The notes under the pieces were generated by a model. That model did no database searches. It had not been told where the DNA came from and saw nothing but the letters and a program-made list of their open reading frames with translations. A program made the position numbers and the translations under genes. Below are positions 1 to 9,805 of a stretch of DNA of 64,000 bases, piece by piece. This DNA comes from CAVQRC01 sp963715045. Its GTDB lineage: Bacteria; Planctomycetota; Planctomycetia; Pirellulales; Lacipirellulaceae. The DNA is taken from the NCBI GenBank assembly GCA_963715045.1, contig CAVQRC010000043.1, forward strand, positions 59,039 through 123,038, in the 5' to 3' direction. The number at the start of each line of letters is the position of its first letter. Position 1 is the first letter of the stretch.

Positions 1-1669
1 TCAGCATGTAACCAGATTGCTGCTGCCGCTGGTATTGCGTTGGGCCACGCTGCCGTTCACGACTCTTGAGAAACACTCTCTCGAGCGGCGTGTCGAGTTG
101 TCTGGCAGCCGTCGTGACCATCAGCTCCAGCCATGCGGCGTGCTGCGCGGGCGTTCTGTCGTGCGGTCGGACGAACTCGGCGATATGGAGATGGTCCTCG
201 TATCGATCAACAACGAGCGGCACACCCGGCACGTCGCACTCGTAGAGACGAAAACAAGTGATGCCGCGACTCGGCCAGCGACGGAGGTGCCGTGCCCGTT
301 TGGCGAGGCGATTGCGAAACTCTTCCGCCTGACGCGTGGCGGTATCATCCAACCCCCCGAACACGGGGCCTGCAGGATACGGCTGCGAAATCGCGGTCGT
401 TGGTTTGGCAGGCTCCTTGAACGCAACGGAAGTTGGTTCTGCGTCAGCCTTGTCGTGACGCCCGGCAGGGATGGGAGAATCGTCGTTGCCGTCGTCCTGT
501 GCGGATTCGAAATCACGCCTCTTGGCCGGCGGCTTCGGGCCGTGAAACTGGTAGTACTGGCAGGCGATCGGCCCGTTGTACAGCTTTCGTCGCCGATCCG
601 CGGGTTGCCCGATCGCTGCTTCGAATTCTGGTTGGGCCGTGAGGATAAAGTGCGACCACGTCGGAAGCCGGCGAAGGACCTGCGGAATCGCCCGGACAAT
701 GTCGGCAACTTCGCGATCGGAACCGAGCCGCTCGCCGTAAGGCGGGTTGGTGATCACGCAGCCGAACTCGCGTTTGCTCCGGAGGTTTTCAAAGGGCTGT
801 TGCTGGAAGTGGATGTCGTCCGCGACTCCGGCCAGTTCGGCATGGTGGCGGGCGAGGCGGAGCGGTTCGGGGTCGATATCGGTGGCGAGGAGTCGTTCCG
901 AGAGGGGGGGGGCGATTGCATCCCGGGCCGTCTGGCGAGCACTTGTCCACGCTTCATTGCTGATTCGGGGCCATTGCTCGGCAGCGAAACTGCGGTTCAT
1001 CCCGGGGGCGATCCTGCGGCCGATCATGGCCGCTTCGATGGCGATCGTTCCCGTGCCACAGAACGGGTCGATGAACGGACGCTCGGGAGTCCAGAAACTA
1101 AGGAACACGAGCGCGGCGGCGAGTGTTTCCCGCAGCGGAGCCGCTCCCGTCAGGGGACGATATCCTCGCTTGTGCAATCCGTCCCCGGTGGTGTCAATGC
1201 TCAACGCTGCGATATCATCAAGAAGAGCGACCTCGACGCGGTACAGGCCGCGTTCCTCAGGCAACTCGCCGACATCGTGGGCTTGCCTGAGTTTTTCGAC
1301 AATGGCTTTCTTGACGATCCGCTGGCACGCCGGCACGCTCGACAGCTGCGATCGCCGCGACCGACCGACGACGGGAAACTGGCCATCGGGTGGAATCCAC
1401 TCGTGCCACGGCAAAGCAAAAGTGGCGTCGAAAAGTTGGCCGAAGTCGGACGCTGGAAATCGTCCCAGGCCCACCAGCACCCGCTCGGCCGAACGCAGGA
1501 AAATATTGCAGCGGGGAATATCGGCCGCGGCTGCCTGAATCGCGAGCCGCCCGGGTTGCAGTGTTCGCGGCTCGAAGTTCAACTCGGACAGTTCTCGGCG
1601 AACGACCGCTTCGAGGCCGAACGCGGTTGTCACGATCAATTCGAGGGGGTTTGAACTGGTATGCGTCAC
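1..1669 (-). CDS. rlmL: Bifunctional 23S rRNA methyltransferase RlmKL, 3' end outside window
   Basis: Predicted to methylate 23S rRNA at two guanines through an N-terminal RlmL (N2) module and a C-terminal RlmK (N7) module. The minus frame is open from a GTG at 1669 to the window edge (556 codons). It reads a THUMP-like N-terminus, SAM motif PFCGTGTIAIEAAM, catalytic motif VITNPPYGERLG near 720-770, and then the start of the RlmK half with FRNRLAKRARHLRRW, CFRLYECDVP and KSRERQRG. E. coli RlmKL is about 700 residues, so roughly the last 150 lie outside the window. GTG is chosen because an in-frame TGA lies eight codons upstream and the encoded N-terminus aligns with RlmL; no strong ribosome site is visible. 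A plus-strand open frame over the same bases is a shadow. Confidence 0.9.
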   Translation of the reverse strand, partial: MTHTSSNPLELIVTTAFGLEAVVRRELSELNFEPRTLQPGRLAIQAAAADIPRCNIFLRSAERVLVGLGRFPASDFGQLFDATFALPWHEWIPPDGQFPVVGRSRRSQLSSVPACQRIVKKAIVEKLRQAHDVGELPEERGLYRVEVALLDDIAALSIDTTGDGLHKRGYRPLTGAAPLRETLAAALVFLSFWTPERPFIDPFCGTGTIAIEAAMIGRRIAPGMNRSFAAEQWPRISNEAWTSARQTARDAIAPPLSERLLATDIDPEPLRLARHHAELAGVADDIHFQQQPFENLRSKREFGCVITNPPYGERLGSDREVADIVRAIPQVLRRLPTWSHFILTAQPEFEAAIGQPADRRRKLYNGPIACQYYQFHGPKPPAKRRDFESAQDDGNDDSPIPAGRHDKADAEPTSVAFKEPAKPTTAISQPYPAGPVFGGLDDTATRQAEEFRNRLAKRARHLRRWPSRGITCFRLYECDVPGVPLVVDRYEDHLHIAEFVRPHDRTPAQHAAWLELMVTTAARQLDTPLERVFLKSRERQRGPTQYQRQQQSGYML

Positions 1670-1881
1670 CTTGAACTCGCTGCCCAGCGCATCCGATCAC
1701 GGCCGCAACACCGCTGCCTGGAGAGACCACTGCTGCCTGAAGAGACCGCACGTCATCAGCCCAGCAACAGCCAATGTGTCACCAAGCGGATACGACCGCA
1801 AGGCGGTGATCTGTCGCGTGCCGACGTCTACGCAGTCCTCCAAATTCCTTGGAAGCCGTTGCAAAGCGTGTCTTTGCTTCC

Positions 1882-1919
1882 TTGTTTTCCCACCGTGGCA
1901 GGTCTGAAACCGGGTTGTG
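1882..1919 (+). repeat. Dispersed ~37-bp intergenic repeat, copy 1
   Basis: The core CCGTGGCAGGTCTGAAACCG, with a preceding TTGTTTTCCC, matches a second copy at 19031-19067 on the other strand with a few substitutions. Both copies lie just beyond the stop codon of a minus-strand gene or between two minus-strand genes. No protein is supported here. Function is unknown; a transcription-end or REP-like role is only a guess. Confidence 0.5.
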
Positions 1920-1928
1920 CCAGGTGAT

Positions 1929-3611
1929 CTAAAAGGGAGTCTGGTACGGAGCGGCCTCATCTCGCTGGCGGCAGGAAGCAATGAGCGTCTGGAACTGCTG
2001 TTCAAGTCCCTGGCAATTTCGCCGAAGACTCGGAAACAGGACCTCAATCTCAGCCAGATGGCTTCGCAGTTCAGAGACCGCCTTGTCGACGACCCAGGTG
2101 GGCTGCAGCGTTGCGTCGCAGAGTGTCTGGTACCGCCGCCGCAAGCCGGCGGCGAGAATCAGCGAATCGTCGGTGGACTCGCGATCAAGCTCGGCGTTGA
2201 GCGCGGTAATCTGGGCGCCGATTCCCAGCAGGTGGATTTCCACCGCCACAACGGGTGGCGGATCTCCCTCGGTCGCTGCATCGGCAAACGGCACCTTGCG
2301 TGTCGAATCGGTGAGACGCTCGCCCCGGACATCGGCCGATACGGGGCCACAGCGGTCCCCTGCTGGCCAGTTGCTCTCGTAGGACGTGGGCCGTGCTCGA
2401 AACCAGGCAGGGGGTGTCGTCACAGCTGCCGTCGCGGGCACATCCGTGGGCTCCAGAGGCTCCTGCGTTGAGTTGTCAAAGTCGTAGCCGACGGTGGCCT
2501 CGAGCCGCCGCCACTGGGCGATCTCCTCTTCCCAGGCCTGCCGCGTAGTGTGAAACGAAAAAGCGAAGTCAGGATCCATGAACAGGCTGTCGAGATGCAT
2601 GAAGACGGGGGTGTCGTCCGCGGCCATCGCTTGACAGATCGGGCAAGTGCAGTCGGCCATCGCTTCGAGCCCGGTCAATGCGAAGGGCAACCGGGATCGC
2701 TCATAGCCAATGACCTGCGTCGGACTACGCCCGTTGAGTTCCTGGTGCTGCGGCGTATGGAGCCACTCCTGCTGAAAGGCGGCGAGCCATTCGATCTCGG
2801 CCGCCAGGTCGATTGTACCGCGAGTTGACCTCACCCGTTCGCAGCAAGCGTGCAGCATGCTGCGTACGAGCTCGTAGTACAGGACGATTTCATGAGTTCC
2901 ATACCCGCCTTGGCGATAAGCGCTCGAGTCGCGTCGCAAGGGAGGTGGATTGCTGCCGATGCGGGCCCATCGTTGTGCCTGGTTTTCGATGTCACAATCG
3001 ATGTGTTCGCGGTGACGGAGCAGTACGTCGCGGGGCGATTGCTCGTGGAGGTCGCTGCGTTGCTCCATGAGCCAGGCCGCGTGGATCCGGCGAATCGCTT
3101 GAGGCGTCGGTTCACGGGTCGCTGCGACGGCGTCCACCAGATACTCGGCGAGCGCGCCATAGAGCACCCGCCGAGTATCGCGGACGCGCGCCTGACGTTG
3201 CCGGCGAGCGGCCGCGTGGGCCTGGCACGTGGCGATATCGTCGATCAGCAGCCAGTCATCGGCGAGCCGGAACGGAATCCGAATTGCGGTCGACTCGATG
3301 CCGTTGTGCCACGCCACCCATCCCGCACGAGTGATATCGATGGAGGTCGCTTCATACGCGATAAGTCGGGCACCGAGGTCGATCCAGACCAGGCCGGCTC
3401 GACCGGGCCGCTGTGAGACTCCCGGGCGAAGGTCGGCGACGAAGTGCGGCGCGGCGTCCCCGTGGACGTAGCGGCGGACGGCGTCCTCAAGTTCGCCGAC
3501 GTTCCGCGGGTCGGCGGAAAGTGCGGCCAGGAAACGCTCGGCCGTGGCCGGGTGCACACGCTGATGGCGGGTTCCATCGTCATCGGTCAGGTTCAGTGTC
3601 AAGTCGTTCAT
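1929..3611 (-). CDS. Conserved hypothetical protein with CxCxxC motif
   Basis: A 560-residue protein I cannot assign to a named family. The start at 3611 is preferred over upstream in-frame codons because GGAG sits 8 bases before it and the 36 extra residues look non-coding. The central part is rich in Arg, His and Trp. Near residue 325 it reads CTCPICQAMA, a possible metal or redox site, followed by an acidic-aromatic stretch HLDSLFMDPDFAFSF. The C-terminal third looks helical with Gln and Leu. I recall similar proteins in other planctomycetes with the segment ELNGRSPTQVI before a CPxC pair, but the function is unknown. No signal peptide or membrane segment is visible, so it is probably cytoplasmic. 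It is divergent from the aldo/keto reductase gene. Confidence 0.6.
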   Translation of the reverse strand: MNDLTLNLTDDDGTRHQRVHPATAERFLAALSADPRNVGELEDAVRRYVHGDAAPHFVADLRPGVSQRPGRAGLVWIDLGARLIAYEATSIDITRAGWVAWHNGIESTAIRIPFRLADDWLLIDDIATCQAHAAARRQRQARVRDTRRVLYGALAEYLVDAVAATREPTPQAIRRIHAAWLMEQRSDLHEQSPRDVLLRHREHIDCDIENQAQRWARIGSNPPPLRRDSSAYRQGGYGTHEIVLYYELVRSMLHACCERVRSTRGTIDLAAEIEWLAAFQQEWLHTPQHQELNGRSPTQVIGYERSRLPFALTGLEAMADCTCPICQAMAADDTPVFMHLDSLFMDPDFAFSFHTTRQAWEEEIAQWRRLEATVGYDFDNSTQEPLEPTDVPATAAVTTPPAWFRARPTSYESNWPAGDRCGPVSADVRGERLTDSTRKVPFADAATEGDPPPVVAVEIHLLGIGAQITALNAELDRESTDDSLILAAGLRRRYQTLCDATLQPTWVVDKAVSELRSHLAEIEVLFPSLRRNCQGLEQQFQTLIASCRQRDEAAPYQTPF

Positions 3612-3934
3612 CGCTAAGACTCCAGGTTTGAGCAAATCGTGGTGAATCGGCGAGAGGTTGAGAAAGACGTCGTGAGGTGAACAAATGATCAATCCAGGCG
3701 AGAGTGTACGCGTGTACACAAATCAGACAATCCCCCAAAACGGATTTTTTCGAAATTGCGCGGCGCAGCAGCCAAGTCGCCGAGGAAGAAAGGGGGCGAG
3801 GGCGGCAACGCGAAACGGGGATAATTGCCAGTCCGGCGGCAGTTGTGGTACCGTTCGCCTGGGACCGTAGAATCTCCGCCTGCGAACTCCGTGCGGTGCA
3901 AGACCACGACGCCTTCCCTGCGAAGCTTGAACTG
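3612..3934. promoter_or_regulatory. Divergent intergenic region
   Basis: This 323-base gap separates two divergently transcribed genes and must hold both promoters. I see no convincing -35/-10 pair, hairpin or operator. Open frames here are short and look like shadows. Confidence 0.4.
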
Positions 3935-4930
3935 ATGTCACGACAGGAATTGCCAGTACGGCAACTGGGAACAACGGAACTCGCATTCACCACGCTTGGC
4001 CTGGGTACCTGGGCGATCGGGGGAGGCGACTGGCAGTTTGGCTGGGGCCCCCAGGATGAGCGGGAAGCGATCGCGACCATCCAGCGGGCGGTCGAGTTGG
4101 GGATCAATTGGATCGATACGGCGGCCGTCTACGGCGGCGGGAGGAGTGAAGAGCTGGTGGGCCGAGCGATCGCCTCGGTGCCTCGACAAGACCGCCCTTA
4201 CATCGCAACGAAGTGTGGCCGCAAAGTACGTTCCGACGGTTCCGTCTATGGCGAAATCAAGCGGCACAGTGTCCTGGCCGAATGCGATGCGAGCCTGTCG
4301 CGCCTTGATGTCGACGTGATCGACCTGTACCAACTCCATTGGCCGCTCCCCGAGGAAGACATCGAGGAGGCCTGGACGTCGATGGCCGAACTCGTTCAGG
4401 CGGGCAAGGTCCGGCACATCGGTGTGTCAAATCACTCAGTGGCCCAGATGCGGCGACTGGCCACGATCCATCCTATCGCCTCGCTGCAACCTCCCTACAG
4501 CATGGTCGTTCGCGACGCGGAAACCGAGTTGCTGCCTTATTGCCGGCAGCAGGGGATCGGCGTGGTGACCTACAGCCCTCTTTATAAGGGGCTTCTGACC
4601 GGCAGCTTTTCGCCCGCACGCGTGGCGTCGCTCGGAGCCGACGATCACCGCAGCCGCGATCCGCGGTTCCACGAGCCGGCCCTCTCGGTGCATCTCGCGC
4701 TCGTCGATCAGTTGCGCCAGATCGCGGCGGAGCAGGGGCGGACGCCGGGCGAGTTGGCGATTGCGTGGATTCTTCGCCGCCCCGAAATCACATCGGCAAT
4801 TGTCGGGGCCCGCCGCCCGGCACAGATCGATGCCTTGGTTGCCGGCGGAGCCTGGGAATTCGACGAGAAGGTCGCTGCCCGGCTTGATGCGGCCCTCTCC
4901 GATCACGCCAGCAAACTGGCGGATTCCTGA
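3935..4930 (+). CDS. Aldo/keto reductase
   Basis: NAD(P)H-dependent reductase of carbonyl compounds, TIM-barrel fold, 331 residues and of normal family length. The AKR catalytic tetrad can be read: Asp in NWIDTAAVYGGGRSEE, the Tyr four residues on, Lys in YIATKCGRK and His in LYQLHWPLP. The C-terminal cofactor segment is SAIVGARRPAQI. The ATG at 3935 is chosen because the protein then begins MSRQELPVRQLGTTEL, the usual AKR N-terminus; the longer upstream frame lacks family character. The substrate cannot be inferred. The MFS exporter gene follows on the same strand after 56 bases, so the two may be cotranscribed. Confidence 0.9.
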   Translation: MSRQELPVRQLGTTELAFTTLGLGTWAIGGGDWQFGWGPQDEREAIATIQRAVELGINWIDTAAVYGGGRSEELVGRAIASVPRQDRPYIATKCGRKVRSDGSVYGEIKRHSVLAECDASLSRLDVDVIDLYQLHWPLPEEDIEEAWTSMAELVQAGKVRHIGVSNHSVAQMRRLATIHPIASLQPPYSMVVRDAETELLPYCRQQGIGVVTYSPLYKGLLTGSFSPARVASLGADDHRSRDPRFHEPALSVHLALVDQLRQIAAEQGRTPGELAIAWILRRPEITSAIVGARRPAQIDALVAGGAWEFDEKVAARLDAALSDHASKLADS

Positions 4931-4986
4931 AGAACTCGGTCGCGGGTGTGATCCTAGATCGAATCGCCGCACATGAAGCAGGCTCG

Positions 4987-6222
4987 ATGAACCATCCCGC
5001 CAGTCCCAAGCGCCAAGCGGCGATCACGTTCATTCTGGTCACGTTGTTCATCGACATTCTGGGAATCGGCATCATCATTCCGGTGCTCCCGGAACTGATC
5101 AAGCATTTCGTTGGAGGGAGCACGGCCAAGGCGGGCTGGTACGTAGGGATTATCGGAGCGACCTACTCGCTGATGCTGTTTTTCTTCGCGCCCGTAGTGG
5201 GTGCCTTGTCCGATCGATTCGGTCGGCGTCCCGTCATCCTGGCTTCACTGTTTGGGCTGGGAGTCGACTTCTTGATTCAGGGTATGGCCCCGACAGTCGG
5301 CTGGCTGTTTGTGGGGCGGATTGTCGCGGGAATGTTCGGAGCCAGCTTTACAACCGCGAACGCGTACGTGGCGGATGTGTCGACGGCAGAGAATCGGGCC
5401 AGGAATTTTGGGCTGACTGGCGTGATGTTCGGGCTGGGCTTCATCTTTGGACCCGCGTTAGGTGGCGTGCTGGGAGGGATTCATTTGCGATTGCCGTTTT
5501 TCGTCGCGGCAGCGCTGGCACTGTTGAATTGGTTGTATGGTCTGTTCATCTTGCCGGAGTCGCTCGCGGCAGAGCACCGGAGTACCCTCACGTTGGCGAA
5601 GATGAATCCCTTTGGAACGGTCGGCCGTTTACGGGCGTATCCGATTGTGTTTGGTCTGGCAGCCGCGTTCGTATGTATGTCGCTGGCTCAGCGCGGGCTG
5701 GAGAACGTGTGGGTGCTTTTCACGGGCTACCGGTTCGGGTGGGATGAGCTGACGAACGGGCTTACGCTGGGACTGGTGGGGGTCATGGCTGCCCTGGTCC
5801 AGGGACTGTTGGTGAAGCCGACCATCGCGCGGTTAGGAGAGCGACGTACCGTGATCTGGGGATTGAGCATTTCGACGGCGGCTTTTCTCGGTTACGGTCT
5901 GGCAACCCGCGGCTGGATGATTCCCTGCATCATTGTCTTCGGGGCCTTCGGCGGTCTGACCGGTCCTGCCATTCAAAGCATCGTGGCCGGTGCGGTCGCG
6001 CCTTCCGAACAGGGGAGAGTCCAGGGTGCGTTGACTTCGTTGATGAGCTTGACGAATGTGATCGCACCGCTCTTTTTCACGGCGGGGCTGTTCAGCTATT
6101 TCACCTCCGAGAATGCCCTGTTCGAACTGCCTGGTGCGCCCTTTCTCGTTGGTTCATTGCTGCTGTTGCTCGCCCTGGGGATCGCGTCTCGCGTCTTCGC
6201 GCGGTACCCAAGTCAGATATAA
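4987..6222 (+). CDS. MFS transporter, TetA-like subfamily
   Basis: Inner-membrane major facilitator protein of 411 residues with about twelve hydrophobic segments. Family signatures are FIDILGIGIIIPVLPELIKH in the first helix, the loop motif GALSDRFGRRPVIL, and the helix-5 antiporter-type segment FGLGFIFGPALGG. This pattern is typical of TetA/TCR-like proton-coupled drug exporters, but the substrate is not predictable. The start at 4987 is chosen because the N-terminus then matches the family. A TATAAT sequence at 6218-6223, overlapping the stop, could be a -10 element for the retron operon that starts 51 bases later; no matching -35 is convincing. Confidence 0.88.
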   Translation: MNHPASPKRQAAITFILVTLFIDILGIGIIIPVLPELIKHFVGGSTAKAGWYVGIIGATYSLMLFFFAPVVGALSDRFGRRPVILASLFGLGVDFLIQGMAPTVGWLFVGRIVAGMFGASFTTANAYVADVSTAENRARNFGLTGVMFGLGFIFGPALGGVLGGIHLRLPFFVAAALALLNWLYGLFILPESLAAEHRSTLTLAKMNPFGTVGRLRAYPIVFGLAAAFVCMSLAQRGLENVWVLFTGYRFGWDELTNGLTLGLVGVMAALVQGLLVKPTIARLGERRTVIWGLSISTAAFLGYGLATRGWMIPCIIVFGAFGGLTGPAIQSIVAGAVAPSEQGRVQGALTSLMSLTNVIAPLFFTAGLFSYFTSENALFELPGAPFLVGSLLLLLALGIASRVFARYPSQI

Positions 6223-6273
6223 TCGCGGCCCCGGGTTTCCCCAGCACGAGTACGGATTGTCGGATGGGACGTC

Positions 6274-8013
6274 ATGGCGGATTCCGCGGCAAGCGGTGAG
6301 ACGATCGAACACGTCGGCGAACTCTTCGCCAGCGGAGACGAGCGGTTCCTGGACGCCCTCGCCACCGTTCATCATCTCCGCGAGTTGGCCCGCTTCGCCG
6401 AACGCTGGGCGATCGACTCCCGGCCGTGGGCACGAAGCGAAGTCGTCCGCTACCTCTCTTGGCCGCTCGCTAACCGAGGCCACGAACCCGTTGTCAAGCG
6501 ACTGTTCAAGGCGGCCGAAACGCGTCAGGACGACGCCCTGATGGCCGCGTTTGTGGTGGCTTTCGATCGCCTCGTTCGTCGTCGTCGTCGCCAGGTGGAT
6601 TACTGGGACCGGCGATCGCGGCAGTCACTGACCGGCGAGCGGCTCGTCACGCCCCGCAATACGATCCCGCTCGCCGCGCCGCAGTTCAGCCCTTCTGAGG
6701 GCCAAACGAAACGGTCGGAGCAGCGGCTCTTCAGTTATCGAACCCGGTATTACCTTCGCCGCAGAGCGTGGCGGTACTTTCGCCGCCTCCGCTACAGCCG
6801 CCCGGTCGAATACCCAGCCGCCGTGGCAAACGCCTTGATGCGATACACCGACGATGACGTCGCCCGCGGCGAAGATTTGCTCGAGTGCTGGGGGCTCTTG
6901 CACTGCTGCTTCGGAAATCACGACGCGCTCGAATTCGGCCCGACCCGAATCCACCTTCGCGAGGGCTGTGCGATCAGCGAGCTGCAGCCCGCGCCCAAGT
7001 ACCCTGAGCTCTGGCGGACACGGGAGTCGGTCAGCGTGCTGGTGGCGGTCGTGAGCGGGGCCCGGTCAAGGCTCGTGCGCGTCTGGGCCATGGAACTCAT
7101 CGTGGGCGATCACCCAGCCCACTTCGATTCGGTCACTCACGCGCAGTTGCAATCCTTACTCTCCCATGAAGACGAGGACGTTCAACGGCTGGGCATCACT
7201 GTGCTGCAGGGTTGCGGACACCTCGATTCGATTACCGTTCGCCAATGGCTCGAGCTCATCGAAGCCTGCCACGGAAATGTGCTGTTGATCCTGTGTGAGA
7301 TCGTCCGGTCGCAGGTCTCAGCTTCGCGGGTCGAGCTACCGGAGTGCCTCGCGCTGGCGACGGCTCCGCCGAGCCCGGTCGCTGAACTCGGGTTCGAACT
7401 CCTGCAACAGAAGGCGGCCGACGTCAAAGATCCGGCCGCGTGGTTGCCGCTGGCCGACGCGACCTGTCCGATCTGGGGCGAACGCATGGCCGGGTGGGCG
7501 CTTGACCAGGCCGCCACGCGTGACACGGTGGATATCGAATATGCGACGCCGTTTTTCGACAGCCGGTTACCGGCCTGCCGGCGGGGAGCGTTCGCCTGGC
7601 TCACCCGGAATCGAATCAAGCAGGCGGAACACACACTCTGGTTACGGCTGATCGAGTCTCCTTACCCGGATGTTCGCGAGCGACTTGTCGCAGAACTTCA
7701 GCGACGCGAAAAGATGCCCCGCCTGTCGGCTCAGGACCTCGCGCCGCTCTGGGCGTCGATCCTCCTGGGTGTGCATCGGGGGGGACGCCAGAAACTCAAG
7801 GCCACGACGCAGCTTGCCGACGCGATCCTCCGGGAGCCTGACCAGGCCGCCGCCCTCGTTCCCCTGCTGGCCATGGCCGTACGTTCGATCCGGGGCCCCG
7901 AGATGCGGGCTGGCCTGGCGGCAGTTGCCCATGTCGTCACCCGACGTCCGGAACTCGCGGAGTTGTTCAGCGGTCTGCTTCCGGAACTCGAACTCGACGT
8001 CGAGGCCCGCTGA
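6274..8013 (+). CDS. Retron accessory protein with HEAT/ARM-type helical repeats
   Basis: A 579-residue soluble protein made largely of short amphipathic helical pairs, for example ARSEVVRYLSWPLANRG near the N-terminus and YPDVRERLVAELQRREK toward the C-terminus. This is the look of HEAT/ARM repeats, which serve as protein-binding scaffolds. No catalytic motif is visible. There is an Arg-rich patch around residues 95-110 and 145-175. Its stop codon overlaps the start of the SWIM gene (TGATG), so the two are translationally coupled and probably act as a pair. From memory, an ARM-repeat protein with a winged-helix SWIM protein and an RT defines one published retron type (XIII). Role here is inferred: effector or regulator of a tripartite anti-phage retron. 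Confidence 0.75.
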   Translation: MADSAASGETIEHVGELFASGDERFLDALATVHHLRELARFAERWAIDSRPWARSEVVRYLSWPLANRGHEPVVKRLFKAAETRQDDALMAAFVVAFDRLVRRRRRQVDYWDRRSRQSLTGERLVTPRNTIPLAAPQFSPSEGQTKRSEQRLFSYRTRYYLRRRAWRYFRRLRYSRPVEYPAAVANALMRYTDDDVARGEDLLECWGLLHCCFGNHDALEFGPTRIHLREGCAISELQPAPKYPELWRTRESVSVLVAVVSGARSRLVRVWAMELIVGDHPAHFDSVTHAQLQSLLSHEDEDVQRLGITVLQGCGHLDSITVRQWLELIEACHGNVLLILCEIVRSQVSASRVELPECLALATAPPSPVAELGFELLQQKAADVKDPAAWLPLADATCPIWGERMAGWALDQAATRDTVDIEYATPFFDSRLPACRRGAFAWLTRNRIKQAEHTLWLRLIESPYPDVRERLVAELQRREKMPRLSAQDLAPLWASILLGVHRGGRQKLKATTQLADAILREPDQAAALVPLLAMAVRSIRGPEMRAGLAAVAHVVTRRPELAELFSGLLPELELDVEAR

Positions 8014-9692
8014 TGCAACTCGTGACCGCATATCGAGGCTCCAGCGATCTCTACCGGCAGGCCGGCGGTGGCCAGACTCTGCGGCTGGCCCCTAATCTCA
8101 GCCGCGATCCAGTAGCGTTTGATGCCCCGCTGAACGACGTGGTTCGCTTTCGCGAAGCGATTTCTGCATTGCATGACGTGGTGGTCAGCGACCTGAGATT
8201 TACTCCTCGTGACAAGGCTGCTTACGAGGCGTTCAAGGAAACCGAACAGCAACGACTGTTGGCCCTCGATAACCAGGTCTATCGCGACGCCGTTTCCCAA
8301 CATGTGCCTGTCGAGCGGGACTCCGCCCTTGGCTTCGAAACCGACTATCGGCTCGCCGTGGGCGAGTATTGGCGGGTGCGGCAGAAATACTCCCGGCACC
8401 TCCGGCAGACCGACCCGTCACTGTGGCGGCGACTGGTGCCTTGCGACCCTGTGATTACCGTCGCCGACGATGTGGTGTTCTTCGAATGCTTTTCGGCCGA
8501 TCACTCGAGCTACGGTTGCCTCACCATCGACCGCGACGCGTGCTTTCGCGGTGCGTCGGGAGTGCAGTGCGGCACGACCAATGTCGACTACTCGTGGCGA
8601 CTTTATGAACACCTGCAGTCATTGCGTTCCTACCGGGCAGCCCGCCTGCAGGTCGATCCGGAGGGGATCGCCGTGTCCAGCACAGGGACAGGTGATCTTC
8701 GTGAGGAGAAGATCGACCTCCCGCCAGAATGGCTCCGCGGTTTCATGCAGATCCAGGTTGCGATGGGCTTACCGATGCGACGTACGCGGCTGTCGCGGGA
8801 TGCCGTTTACAACCTGCTCGCATGGCTGAAGCGAAATCGAGCCAAGCGCAGCCCAAGGGCGGTTCGATTTGAGCTCACGCCGGGTCACGCTCCGTGTCTT
8901 GTGCTTGAGCCCTGGGAGAAGCGGATCGAATCACGAGGCACCTTCACCGGTGATGAGGCAGTCGCGATCCGCATCTGGGGACGGCGGCGGCTATTGGTAC
9001 TCGCGCGGTTGTTACCGATTCTTGATCACGTGGATGTCTATCTTCTGGGTGACGGATTACCAAGCTTCTGGATTGCGCGGCTGGGACCGCTGAGACTGAC
9101 GCTCGGTTTGTCAGGCTGGATCACCAACCATTGGTCAGATTCGGCGACTTCGTTTGAGTTGCTGAAACCGCCGGTCTCCGCCAGCGACACGTTAGTCGCC
9201 GCTATCGATGGCCAGTTGCGTCGCCAGCGGGCCTGCACATTCGAAGAACTGGTCCGGAGCAATCTCACGCGCCCTGCGGAAGTCGCGGCTGCGATTGCCC
9301 ATCTCGCCGACACCGGCCAAGTCATTTATGATCTGGCGGCCGGAGTGTATCGCTGCCGCCAGGTGATGCCGCATGCCATCGCCGAAGCCGAACTCGGTGC
9401 GGAGCCGCCTGAACTTGTCGCATCGCGTTCGATCGCGCGCGGCGATGTCCAGATCAAGTCGAACCGCGTGGTGGACGGCGGACTGCGTGACGTGTCGGCG
9501 CGAATCAAGGGTGTGGAAGTCCATTTTCAACTCGATCGCGAGGGTGCCTTCACCAGCATGCAGTGCAGTTGCGGACACGACTTCCGGTACCGCTCACGAC
9601 GGGGCCCCTGCCGCCACGTGCTCGCCAGCCGTCGCGTTCTGCGGACTCCGGGAGGGGATTCGCTGCGTGCGTGGTACCGGCAGTGGGAGTGA
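8013..9692 (+). CDS. Retron accessory protein with winged-helix and SWIM zinc finger
   Basis: A 559-residue protein. The C-terminus carries a SWIM-type zinc-binding motif: Cys518 and Cys520 in CSCGHDF, then Cys533 and His535 in GPCRHV, the CxC-xn-CxH pattern. Just before it, roughly residues 390-450, is a probable winged-helix unit with ACTFEELVRSNLTRPAEV followed by the turn GQVIYDLAAGVYRC. The N-terminal 380 residues are not recognised. SWIM fingers commonly bind nucleic acid or proteins, so contact with msDNA, phage DNA or the RT is plausible but inferred. The start overlaps the preceding stop by one base. The retron ncRNA and RT gene follow after a low-complexity repeat. Confidence 0.78.
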   Translation: MQLVTAYRGSSDLYRQAGGGQTLRLAPNLSRDPVAFDAPLNDVVRFREAISALHDVVVSDLRFTPRDKAAYEAFKETEQQRLLALDNQVYRDAVSQHVPVERDSALGFETDYRLAVGEYWRVRQKYSRHLRQTDPSLWRRLVPCDPVITVADDVVFFECFSADHSSYGCLTIDRDACFRGASGVQCGTTNVDYSWRLYEHLQSLRSYRAARLQVDPEGIAVSSTGTGDLREEKIDLPPEWLRGFMQIQVAMGLPMRRTRLSRDAVYNLLAWLKRNRAKRSPRAVRFELTPGHAPCLVLEPWEKRIESRGTFTGDEAVAIRIWGRRRLLVLARLLPILDHVDVYLLGDGLPSFWIARLGPLRLTLGLSGWITNHWSDSATSFELLKPPVSASDTLVAAIDGQLRRQRACTFEELVRSNLTRPAEVAAAIAHLADTGQVIYDLAAGVYRCRQVMPHAIAEAELGAEPPELVASRSIARGDVQIKSNRVVDGGLRDVSARIKGVEVHFQLDREGAFTSMQCSCGHDFRYRSRRGPCRHVLASRRVLRTPGGDSLRAWYRQWE

Positions 9693-9805
9693 GGGAGACT
9701 GGAGACTGGAGACTGGAGACAAGGAGACAAGGAGACTGGGAGACAGGGAGACTGGAGACTGGAGACTGGAGACTGGGAGACAGGGAGGTAGGGAGGCAGG
9801 GCATG
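9693..9805 (+). repeat. GGAGACTGGAGACAAGG-type tandem repeat
   Basis: Imperfect tandem array of 7-9-base units (GAGACTG, GAGACAAG, GGGAGACAG) directly after the SWIM-gene stop codon. It is purine-only on one strand apart from C and T at fixed places. A closely related array sits at 11770-11905 directly after the RT gene, so the ncRNA and RT gene are bracketed by it. All open frames across it are low-complexity artefacts. Confidence 0.85.

Noticed and set aside
17..1654. 545-codon plus-strand open frame
   Set aside because: It mirrors rlmKL, whose RNA-methyltransferase motifs (PFCGTGT, NPPYGERLG) are on the minus strand; the plus translation has no family character.
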